A stretch of 64,000 nucleotides of DNA from Arenibacter sp. P308M17. GTDB lineage: Bacteria > Bacteroidota > Bacteroidia > Flavobacteriales > Flavobacteriaceae. Numbering within the stretch: the stretch's first letter is position 1; each line of letters opens with the position of its first letter. The position numbers and the translations under genes were made by a program. Below are positions 1 to 7,010 of this stretch, in pieces. The DNA is taken from contig NZ_QVON01000006.1 of the NCBI RefSeq assembly GCF_003426735.1, positions 1-64,000 on the forward strand, read 5' to 3'. A model generated the notes under the pieces. It worked only from the letters and a program-made list of their open reading frames with translations. It was not told the DNA's origin and ran no database searches.

Positions 1-822
1 TTTTTTATACATTACATTGTTTTTTAAGATTGCATAAATTTAAGTAAAACGTATTTTGAACACGACAAAGCTTCCGACCGGTAGGGAGGATTCGTTCAAC
101 AATGTGTATAATTCATTGCTAGTTATAGCTTACTTACGAAAGTCCTCGCGGACTTTCTATCTGTGATTTATTTGCTAACTTTAGTGCTTAAACACGCAAC
201 GAAATCATACACTAGACCGTTAGCGGTAACTTGCCTTAAATAAAGAGCAGCTCCGGGACTTCCCCACTTTTTTGCTGCCTACCCCATAGTTTTACAAAAC
301 AGTGTTCAAACGGTACGTTTATCAATGCAGCAAAAAACCCACGGTCTGCATAATCTTGGGCCTGGGCTTTCCTGTTGTTGGGGATTAAAAAAACAAGAGC
401 AGCTTTCGGGACATTCCCTTTTGCCGCCAGTACGCAAGGGGTGCGCAAGCAGTTCGCAGTTTGACCTTGGCCCGCCACTATCCGCTAGGGTTTTACAGAA
501 GATCAAATTTTATTTATGTCCGCCAAGGTCTGCGATGGATTGAAAATGCAGCAAAACCCCGCGGATCGTTCCATTGGCTTGTCCGTTGGATCAAGGTCTG
601 CGCTGCAAGCAACCGCTAACAGGGCCTATAATTCAGTCTTGCCTTTTTCAAATGAGAAAATTCCTTACTTTTAATCCGGCACGATTCCGAACTGAAAAAT
701 CCCAAGGGATTTCCCAGACCGAAATCATAGCCTTAACGTTGTAGCCAATGGCAAAAAAACGACAGACATCAATGAGTTAATTAATAACCGACCTTGGAAC
801 AGGAGAAATCGAAATCATACAA
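1..822. other. Noncoding region before the SulP gene
   Basis: No convincing gene is seen; the open frames here are short, overlap on both strands and lack family resemblance. The stretch holds a perfect hairpin (136-156) and two pairs of diverged duplicated blocks: 245-285 against 396-436 (both begin AGAGCAGCT and continue CGGGAC), and about 321-343 against 543-567 (both contain ATGCAGCAAAA). It ends with the boundary motif GTTGTAGCC at 738-746, which has an inverted partner after the SulP gene. The texture is that of decayed intercassette DNA. Confidence 0.6.
136..156. terminator. Short perfect hairpin, terminator-like
   Basis: GAAAGTCC and GGACTTTC pair around a TCGC loop. There is no long T-run after it, so it may be a repeat-type hairpin rather than a working terminator. 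Confidence 0.35.
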
Positions 823-2493
823 TTGAAAAACAAAGAATTTACACCCAAGTTTATAACTCTGATCAAGGAAGGAATTAGCAGAAAACAACTTACCAAAGAC
901 GTTCTATCGGGAATTATTGTCGGTATTGTGGCTTTACCTCTAGCAATAGCCTTTGCCATTGCATCGGGTGTGTCTCCAGAAAAAGGATTGATTACCGCTA
1001 TTATTGCAGGATTTGTCATTTCAATACTTAGTGGTAGCCGAGTGCAAATAGGTGGCCCTACGGGAGCATTCATCATCATTGTATTTGGCATTGTACAAGA
1101 GCATGGTGTTAGCGGATTAACCATAGCCACTTTTATGGCAGGCTTCCTGATTATTGGTCTAGGAGTTCTGAAACTTGGCAATTACCTGAAATTTATTCCA
1201 TACCCTTTGATTGTAGGTTTTACAAGCGGAATAGCAGTCGTCATCTTTTCAACACAGATTAAAGATTTTTTAGGGATGGATATCGACAACATTCCTGCTG
1301 ACTTTGTTGAGAAGTGGCTCGTTTACTTCCAACATCTTGACAGCATCAATTGGATGGCTTTTACTATAGCAATAGGAACTGTTTTAATTGCACTTTATTT
1401 TTATCGTATTACGACTAAAATACCAGGTTCTTTAGTGGCCATTTTACTTGCTACGTTGCTTGTTTACTTCTTTGAATTACCTGTGGAAACCATCGAAAGC
1501 AAATTTGGTGAAATTCCTAACAAGATAGCCTTGCCACAAATACCAAACATAAACTTTAAGATAATTCAACAGCTCATTGAACCTGCCATTGCGATTGCCT
1601 TATTGGGAGCTATTGAATCGCTACTCTCGGCTGTTGTTGCAGATGGTATGATTGGCGGAAAGCATCGCTCAAATATGGAACTTGTTGCACAAGGTGTTGG
1701 AAATATTTTTTCAGGACTTTTTGGAGGTATTCCAGCAACGGGAGCTATTGCTCGAACAGCCACCAATGTAAAAAATGGCGGAAGAACTCCAATTGCAGGT
1801 ATTGTCCATGCCATTTTCCTGCTGCTCATTATGCTACTTTTCGCACCTATAGCCAAACTTATTCCGCTCTCTTGTTTGGCAGGAATATTAGTCGTAGTTG
1901 CTTACCACATGAGCGAATGGCGACATTTTAAAGATTTGTTGAAAAGCAATCGAATGGATATCATCGTTCTATTGACAACCTTTTTTCTTACCGTATTTTT
2001 CGATTTGATTTTGGCGATTGAAATAGGGTTGATTTTATCAAGTTTCATTTTTATGAAACGTATGAGCGAAGCAACAACTATAAATAATGCAGAAAATCTT
2101 TTCGGAGCAGCAGAATCTAATGGAGAAAAATTATTTGAAGAAGAACTGCCCTACATTCCAAAGAACACCATGCTATATGAAATAAACGGTCCGTTGTTTT
2201 TTGGAGCATCCCAGAAATTTCAAGAATTTTTGACAGACTTAAAGCAAGAACCCAAAGTTCTTATTCTAAGAATGAGAAATGTTCCGTTTATTGATGCAAC
2301 TGCTGTCAATAGGTTAAAGGAATTTCATCAAAAATTGAAATCTTGTGGGACAACTATCATCATTTCAGGTGCTAATAGACAAGTAAAAGAAGAATTATTT
2401 AAATCTGAATTTTATTCACTCATTGGAAAAAACAATATTCTCGACAACATTAACCAAGCGATTGAAAGAGCAGAAAAAATAAACAAAGAATGA
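823..2493 (+). CDS. SulP-family anion permease with STAS domain
   Basis: A 556-residue inner-membrane transporter of the SulP/SLC26 family, expected to move sulfate, bicarbonate or a related anion. Residues about 25-420 hold the hydrophobic helices, beginning with LPLAIAFAIASG and including the conserved GGPTGAF motif. Residues about 435-550 form a cytoplasmic STAS domain ending the protein. The length is normal for the family. The start is a TTG; no in-frame ATG lies upstream in the available sequence, and starting later would cut the first helix. The gene stands alone between noncoding repeats and is bracketed by GTTGTAGCC (738-746) and its exact inverse GGCTACAAC (2503-2511), as if it were carried in as a unit. 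The substrate cannot be told from sequence. Confidence 0.88.
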   Translation: MKNKEFTPKFITLIKEGISRKQLTKDVLSGIIVGIVALPLAIAFAIASGVSPEKGLITAIIAGFVISILSGSRVQIGGPTGAFIIIVFGIVQEHGVSGLTIATFMAGFLIIGLGVLKLGNYLKFIPYPLIVGFTSGIAVVIFSTQIKDFLGMDIDNIPADFVEKWLVYFQHLDSINWMAFTIAIGTVLIALYFYRITTKIPGSLVAILLATLLVYFFELPVETIESKFGEIPNKIALPQIPNINFKIIQQLIEPAIAIALLGAIESLLSAVVADGMIGGKHRSNMELVAQGVGNIFSGLFGGIPATGAIARTATNVKNGGRTPIAGIVHAIFLLLIMLLFAPIAKLIPLSCLAGILVVVAYHMSEWRHFKDLLKSNRMDIIVLLTTFFLTVFFDLILAIEIGLILSSFIFMKRMSEATTINNAENLFGAAESNGEKLFEEELPYIPKNTMLYEINGPLFFGASQKFQEFLTDLKQEPKVLILRMRNVPFIDATAVNRLKEFHQKLKSCGTTIIISGANRQVKEELFKSEFYSLIGKNNILDNINQAIERAEKINKE

Positions 2494-2638
2494 AAAACCA
2501 CAGGCTACAACATAGGTAACCGTTGCCCAAGTCCCTAATTTCTAGAAAATCCAGTTAATTTCCCTCGGTTTTCAGTACCTCACATTCCGTTTTAATCTGT
2601 GCCACTTTTTAATGAAAACAAGAAAAAAAATTCTGGTT

Positions 2639-2661
2639 GGCGCGAGCGTCACGCTCGTGCC
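2639..2661. repeat. REP-like hairpin 1
   Basis: Near-perfect hairpin GGCGCGAGCGT / ACGCTCGTGCC around a single central C. Similar hairpins with a CGTCACG centre lie at 4163-4185 and 5306-5333, which fits a short REP-type palindrome. No REP-associated transposase is in the window. Confidence 0.45.
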
Positions 2662-2765
2662 ATCCTTTAACTTGCTCAGCCAAATACCGTTCCTTTCCCA
2701 CCACTTTGCATACATTAACCAAAAATCCCTAAATTGGTAAGAAATAAAATAGTAATCCCCATAGT

Positions 2766-2931
2766 TAGTGTCCAGTCAAGCCTAAACCTACGGGTAATTT
2801 AATGTGTCTCTTGAGTCGCTCCTGCGTTGCAAAAATCCTTACGTAGCTACGGCTATGTGCGTTTTTTGCGCCTTGGCCCAACTCAAGATCCATCATTCCT
2901 TACCCGTTATTTAAACGTTGACTTGACACTA
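2766..2931. mobile_element. MITE-like inverted-repeat element, about 166 bp
   Basis: The ends are inverted copies: TAGTGTCCAGTCAAG at the left and the inverse of TAGTGTCAAGTCAAC at the right, with further matching inside (CGGGTAA...AATG). The centre is another imperfect hairpin (ACTCAAGA, GCGCAAAAAA and their partners). There is no coding capacity. It interrupts repeat copy A, which shows it inserted after the repeat existed. No target duplication could be assigned with certainty. Confidence 0.65.
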
Positions 2932-3079
2932 GGATAGCGCAAAACCGAGACCAACACAGTCATTCCCTCCAGGCTTTGTAAAATAGGTGACGTACAAATC
3001 CGGCTATAGTAAAGCAGCAAAATTTACTTGTTACTATATCCGTACGTTGGCCAACATTATAAAAAACCAATAGAACTGA

Positions 3080-3967
3080 ATGAACCTATTCAAAAAAATA
3101 TTCGGAAATAAACCAAAACCTGAAAACGGAGCAGATGCCCAAGAGAATGAACAGTTAGAAAACCCGACTGAATTATTTATGGTAAAACTTTTCTTTGAAG
3201 CTAAACCTATCCTTAACGATGAGCTTATTGAAAAAGAGCTGAATAACAGGTTTAAAATAATAAAATTTCCGGAAACCTCGGATAAAGCTGAAAATTCACG
3301 ACATTACTTTTTCAATGATTACGAAGTGAAATTTGCTGAGGGAAATATTCCGGCTCAAGCAATTATATTTATACCTGACGAAAACAAAATTGAATATTCT
3401 GAACTGAACAATTCTTTCGGACAATCTTGGAATTGGAAACATGCAGAAGAGACAGTTAAAAAATGCTCTTACGAAATCTTATTGACAGACTTAATGTCAA
3501 GGAATTTAGATTATAAAGAACGAGTCGAATATTTTCAAAAATTTGTAGCAGGTATAGTTTCTGCAATGAGGCCAAATGCTGTATGGATTCGAAATAGTGA
3601 AGTTATTTTAGAGCCAAACGATTTTATAGAAAAGAGCAGTCATAATAACTATCAGAATGTAAATGCTTTTATGAATGTTCGCTTGTTCAATATTCAAGAA
3701 GAGGAGAGCGAAATGATTATGGATACTCTAGGTTTAAATTCACTTGGACTTCCAGATTTTGAATTTCGGTTTACGGATTATGACCCTCAACAAATAGCTG
3801 GACTTTTATTCAATTATGGTAATTATATCTTTGAAAACGGAGCTGTAATTGAGCACGGTGATACGATTGAGGGAATTAAAGAAAATGAAAAGTTGAAGTT
3901 CTGCTTGAATGATTCTCAACTTGAACCGAAAAGAATCGTTATTGAAATAATCGTGGCTAACAACTAA
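3080..3967 (+). CDS. DUF4261-like protein of unknown function
   Basis: A 295-residue, probably cytoplasmic protein without signal peptide or membrane segment. After a short charged N-terminus (KPKPENGADAQENEQ) it follows the pattern I associate with DUF4261: an early MVKLFFEAKP strand, an aromatic patch around FGQSWNWKHA, then LLTDLMSRNLDYKERVEYFQ and a long C-terminal alpha/beta half. The family assignment is by remembered pattern, and no biochemical role is known to me. It is the first orphan gene of the cassette-like tract and has repeat copy A upstream. Its base composition is AT-rich like its neighbours. Confidence 0.6.
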   Translation: MNLFKKIFGNKPKPENGADAQENEQLENPTELFMVKLFFEAKPILNDELIEKELNNRFKIIKFPETSDKAENSRHYFFNDYEVKFAEGNIPAQAIIFIPDENKIEYSELNNSFGQSWNWKHAEETVKKCSYEILLTDLMSRNLDYKERVEYFQKFVAGIVSAMRPNAVWIRNSEVILEPNDFIEKSSHNNYQNVNAFMNVRLFNIQEEESEMIMDTLGLNSLGLPDFEFRFTDYDPQQIAGLLFNYGNYIFENGAVIEHGDTIEGIKENEKLKFCLNDSQLEPKRIVIEIIVANN

Positions 3968-4108
3968 GTCTTCGTGTGTTCGGTACTGCCTGTCCCGCAA
4001 ATAATGCGGGAGCCCAACATGAAGACCGTGTTGACTGAACCCGGATTCCATTTTCCCCTTACCATATGGCCTGCCAATTCATAATATTTCCCGGTGGTTA
4101 GTGCCACC

Positions 4109-4402
4109 CATTCCGTTTTAAATTGTGCCACTTTTTAACGAAATCAAGAAAAAATCCCCGTTGGCGCGGGCGTCACGCCTGTGCCTCTGCTTAACCTGGC
4201 AGGCCAACTAAACATTTGGCAGTCTCAAATACTACTCCTGTTCCAATGCTTTACATATATTAACCAAAAATCCCTAAATTGGTTAGGAATAAAAAGGATT
4301 AAAACTAATAGCAAGGTTAGCGCAAAACCGACACCGCAGAGTTAAACAGAGAACCCCGAAAAACTGCGCCATTGGTTTAGAGGTTTTAATCCTAATATGT
4401 TT
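4109..4402 (+). repeat. Intergenic repeat, copy B, folding into an imperfect hairpin
   Basis: The least eroded copy of the module. Its right half can fold: GGATTAAAAC (4296-4305) with GTTTTAATCC (4383-4392), AAACC (4325-4329) with GGTTT (4374-4378), and CGCAG-a-GTT (4335-4343) with AA-a-CTGCG (4361-4368). The single unpaired A on each side of the inner stem recalls the extrahelical bases of integron attC sites, although classical attC core sequences are not present. It also holds a REP-like hairpin (4163-4185). Confidence 0.6.
4163..4185. repeat. REP-like hairpin 2
   Basis: GGCGCGGGCGT pairs with ACGCCTGTGCC around a central C. It occupies the same place in copy B as hairpin 1 does in copy A, with compensating changes in the stem. 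Confidence 0.45.
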
Positions 4403-4415
4403 TTGAATTTAAAAA

Positions 4416-5180
4416 ATGATTAATCCATATAAAAAATACCTAGATAACTTCTTCGAAACTATAACTGATTTTAAACACACATCAAAACGCCTTAACACAG
4501 TACTTATTAATGATGTAAAAAAATATACCACAGAAGGAGCACAATATTTCTCAGGGACTTCTTTAGTTATAGGTGATTGGTCTGGACCAACCGACAACGG
4601 ATGGAAACTAAATTTTCATACTGGAATTCAAAAATCAACATTCAAAGAAAACTATTCAAACGAAATTGAAAAAGTCCTATCTCGAGAATTCGGATTGGCT
4701 TATTCTCAATGTTTTGAAGCTTTTGAGACCCTTCTAAAAGACTTTATTTCAGTAAAAATATTATCTGACCAAAAGTTCAGAGAGGGTTTGCCTGCAAATA
4801 AGGATTATTCAAGAGAACGTTTAAGAGGTGGTGATGATATTTTCAAACTAGTTAAAAAAGCAGGAGGAAAAAGATTTAAAAATTATTCAAATAAAAATAA
4901 TAATAACTTCAGATTCGGCGAGACCTTTAAAGTGTTCTCTGAAATCAGACACGCTATTACTCACTCACAGGGTACTCTTAATTCATCAAAAATTCCACAG
5001 GATAAATATTATCAGGCTCTTTTTGAACATTTATTGCCATCAAATAAACTTGACGAAGATACAATACAACTAAAATTTGATTATAAAACTCTTGACCGAC
5101 TTCTAATCTACTTATCAGAATTTGGTTATCAAGTATTCAAAATATTGAGTGAAGAAGGCAAGTATGAATGGAAAATATAA
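4416..5180 (+). CDS. HEPN-like protein, possible RNase or toxin
   Basis: A 254-residue, probably soluble protein that I cannot place in a named family. The C-terminal third is helical and contains EIRHAITHSQG near residue 175, an R-x4-H arrangement typical of HEPN-domain RNases. The preceding helix (SQCFEAFETLLKDF) is also in keeping with a HEPN bundle. There is no signal peptide or membrane helix. HEPN proteins often act as RNA-cleaving toxins or antiphage effectors, and the gene's position in an array of orphan genes a short distance from a large PIN/TOPRIM protein makes that plausible. No antitoxin-like partner overlaps it. The functional idea is inference from one motif. Confidence 0.45.
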   Translation: MINPYKKYLDNFFETITDFKHTSKRLNTVLINDVKKYTTEGAQYFSGTSLVIGDWSGPTDNGWKLNFHTGIQKSTFKENYSNEIEKVLSREFGLAYSQCFEAFETLLKDFISVKILSDQKFREGLPANKDYSRERLRGGDDIFKLVKKAGGKRFKNYSNKNNNNFRFGETFKVFSEIRHAITHSQGTLNSSKIPQDKYYQALFEHLLPSNKLDEDTIQLKFDYKTLDRLLIYLSEFGYQVFKILSEEGKYEWKI

Positions 5181-5450
5181 AATACTACACACAAAACTTA
5201 AACGAATTGCGGGGCTTTTGGCTTGATCGAAAGGTCTGTGTATATTTATAAAGTCGCTAAATCTTATGGATTTAGCTTTGGACAAGAAAAAAATAAAACT
5301 AAACCCGCCCGTACCGAACGTCACGTTCGGGCGAGCAATAAGCTTTAGCTTTTTGCGTAGACGGAAACTGGCTAGCGTGCCCACTCGACCACTGCTGTCG
5401 CAGATGCCGTAGCTCCGCACTACGCTTAGCTAAACAGTTGGCAATATAAA
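5181..5450. other. Noncoding spacer with REP-like hairpin
   Basis: No gene is supported. The spacer does not match the A-D repeat module but holds a REP-like hairpin (5306-5333) and ends in GCTTAGCTAAACAGTTGGCAAT (5425-5446 region), whose inverse reappears after the next gene pair at 6021-6037. Confidence 0.5.
5306..5333. repeat. REP-like hairpin 3
   Basis: CGCCCG-ta-CCGAACGT pairs with ACGTTCGGGCG around a central C, sharing the CGTCACG centre with the hairpins at 2639 and 4163. Confidence 0.4.
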
Positions 5451-5633
5451 ATGAGCCTCGAAGAAATTTACCAAAAAGCAGAAAAATACGATTTAAAAGG
5501 TTCAACTGTAAATGAAAGCCTTTACATTTCTAGTCTTTTAAACGAGTTTGACAAGGCAATGATGATTGACAAACCAAAAGCAAGGGAAATATTAAAAGCT
5601 CTTAAAGTGGACGAAAACTCAATTGAAAAATAG
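5451..5633 (+). CDS. Small orphan protein, 60 aa
   Basis: An acidic, lysine-rich helical protein starting MSLEEIYQKAEKYDLKG, with no signal peptide or cysteine. It begins immediately after the boundary motif GTTGGCAATA and an A-rich leader, a usual flavobacterial start context. The next gene follows after 7 nt, so the two are probably co-transcribed and perhaps functionally paired. I do not recognise the family. Confidence 0.55.
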   Translation: MSLEEIYQKAEKYDLKGSTVNESLYISSLLNEFDKAMMIDKPKAREILKALKVDENSIEK

Positions 5634-5640
5634 TCACTTA

Positions 5641-6009
5641 ATGAAATATAGCATTCCAGATAAAAGAGAATTGACAAAATCCGAGATTGAATTTCTAACT
5701 TTTCTGTTTGAAAAAGAAAAATCGGAATGGACTAATTTAATCAGAAATCTGAAAGTTATTGCAAGATGTGGTTGCGGAAAATGTCCCACTATAATATTGG
5801 GAAAAACATTTGACTCGGAAATTCAAAAAGGGAATTTAATAATTGATTACGTTGGAAAAAGTAAAAGTGGAGAATTGATTGGAATATCTGTTTTTGGAAC
5901 TGAGCAAATGCCAACTGAATTGGAATTTTACTCAATAGATGGAGAATCTGAAATTTTAGAAAGGCCGGAAATTGAAACCCTGAAATCTATAACGGAAAAT
6001 CTAACTTAA
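5641..6009 (+). CDS. Orphan protein with CGCGKC motif, 122 aa
   Basis: I chose the ATG at 5641 (MKYSIPDKRELTKS), seven bases after the previous stop; the longer frame would need a TTG inside the preceding gene. The protein is soluble and alpha/beta in character, with a cysteine cluster CGCGKCPT in the middle that could bind a metal. The C-terminal half (GISVFGTEQMPTELEFYSIDG) looks like a small beta-rich domain. No family was recognised. Together with the 60-aa gene it forms a unit bracketed by inverted GTTGGCAAT/ATTGCCAA motifs. Confidence 0.6.
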   Translation: MKYSIPDKRELTKSEIEFLTFLFEKEKSEWTNLIRNLKVIARCGCGKCPTIILGKTFDSEIQKGNLIIDYVGKSKSGELIGISVFGTEQMPTELEFYSIDGESEILERPEIETLKSITENLT

Positions 6010-6050
6010 TAAAAAATACTATTGCCAATAACTAAGCATTCCACCCGCTA

Positions 6051-6244
6051 ATAGCGTTTTAAATTGTGCCACTTAAGGAAAGCAAGAAAAAATTCTCCCT
6101 GCACAAAACAAAAATCCCTAAATTGGAAGAAATAAAAAGGACCCAAATTAAATAGCCAGGATAGCGCAATACCGACACCGCACAGTTCAACGGCCAAACA
6201 AAATAACTGTGTTCTTGGCTTACTGATTTAATCTCATAATGTTG
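6051..6244 (+). repeat. Intergenic repeat, copy C
   Basis: A shortened copy lacking the REP-like hairpin. It keeps GTTTTAAATTGTGCCACTT, CAAAAATCCCTAAATTGG, TAGCGCAA and ACCGACACCGC. The inner stem is CACAGTT (6181-6187) with AACTGTG (6205-6211), which differs from copy B by paired changes, so the fold rather than the bases seems to be kept. It sits before the membrane-protein gene at 6271. Confidence 0.6.
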
Positions 6245-6270
6245 ACAACAATTATCAAGCACAATTCTAA

Positions 6271-6744
6271 ATGAAAAATTGGAATAATATTGGAAAAATA
6301 AAGAGTCTTGTGATTTTTATTCTCTGTATTTTATCAATAATAATTAAGGATTTTGAGAAAAAATCGGAAACAAATTATGATTTTTATATCGGAATTATTA
6401 TAGTTATTTTTTTATTTAATATTTTATTTTTTCCCTTAATTACAAAGTTTTGGAGTTTGTTCGGCAATGCATTTGATAAACCGAATTGGAATGAAAATCC
6501 TATTACTTTTAAATCATCAAAAAGTTTTAATTTTTTTCAATTCATTGCTTTTTGGTTTATGAGCGCAGGATTAATTAATGTTTTATTATTTGGAATAATT
6601 AATCAACAATTTGACGGAGAAAATGCTTTATTATTTTTTGGTGGTCTCAGTTTATTTATCGGAATGAAAATTAGTGTGAAATGGTTGAATAAAGGTGCAA
6701 AGGAGAAATCAAAAACGCTGCCATTAACCAAATCCCAGAAGTGA
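6271..6744 (+). CDS. Small integral membrane protein, unknown function
   Basis: 157 residues with about four hydrophobic segments: SLVIFILCILSIII near residue 12, IIIVIFLFNILFFPL near 45, IAFWFMSAGLINVLLFGII near 93, and ALLFFGGLSLFIGM near 125. The tail is short and basic (KGAKEKSKTLPLTKSQK). No catalytic motif is visible and I do not recognise the family. It is a single-gene unit between repeat copies C and D, very AT-rich, and same-stranded with the other cassette-tract genes. Confidence 0.6.
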   Translation: MKNWNNIGKIKSLVIFILCILSIIIKDFEKKSETNYDFYIGIIIVIFLFNILFFPLITKFWSLFGNAFDKPNWNENPITFKSSKSFNFFQFIAFWFMSAGLINVLLFGIINQQFDGENALLFFGGLSLFIGMKISVKWLNKGAKEKSKTLPLTKSQK

Positions 6745-6794
6745 AATAATTAATGGCTTTGTAGGCTCCCCCTTTTTTAGGGAAACCTACAGTT

Positions 6795-6972
6795 CTATTT
6801 AAGGAAGAACAGAAAATTTTCCCCTACACAAACCAAAAATCCCTACATTGGTAAGAAATAAAAAAGATCAAACCCAAATTACAAGGGTAGCAAAAAACTG
6901 ACACCGCATAGTTCAAAAGTGAACCCAAATAAACTGTACACTTGGCTTACATGATTTAATCCTTTAATGTTG
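6795..6972 (+). repeat. Intergenic repeat, copy D
   Basis: Fourth copy, before the 910-aa gene. It keeps CAAAAATCCCTACATTGG, AGAAATAAAAA, GACACCGCATAGTTCAA, AAACTGTA and CTTGGCTTACATGATTTAATCC. The inner stem (ATAGTT/AACTGT) is weaker than in copies B and C. It ends in AATGTTGTGTG just before the next leader. Confidence 0.55.
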
Positions 6973-7010
6973 TGTGTCATGTACAAAACCGACTAAATAA
7001 AAGATAAAAT

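Larger units (their letters stand above)
2583..2960 (+). repeat. Intergenic repeat, copy A (interrupted by a MITE)
   Basis: First of four diverged copies of an intergenic module, placed before the DUF4261-like gene. Shared landmarks with copy B (4109-4402) are CATTCCGTTTTAA, GTGCCACTTTTTAA, a GC-rich hairpin, CAAAAATCCCTAAATTGG and TAGCGCAAAACCGA. In this copy the last landmark is separated from the rest by the inserted element at 2766-2931. Confidence 0.6.

Noticed and set aside
1-822. Open frames at 236-478, 306-506 and 325-543
   Set aside because: They overlap on both strands, lack family resemblance and coincide with duplicated noncoding blocks.
1566-1856. Minus-strand frame inside the SulP gene
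   Set aside because: Shadow of the SulP coding frame with no independent start context.
2512-6972. Classical integron
   Set aside because: No integrase gene and no canonical attC core sequences; only the general layout is similar.
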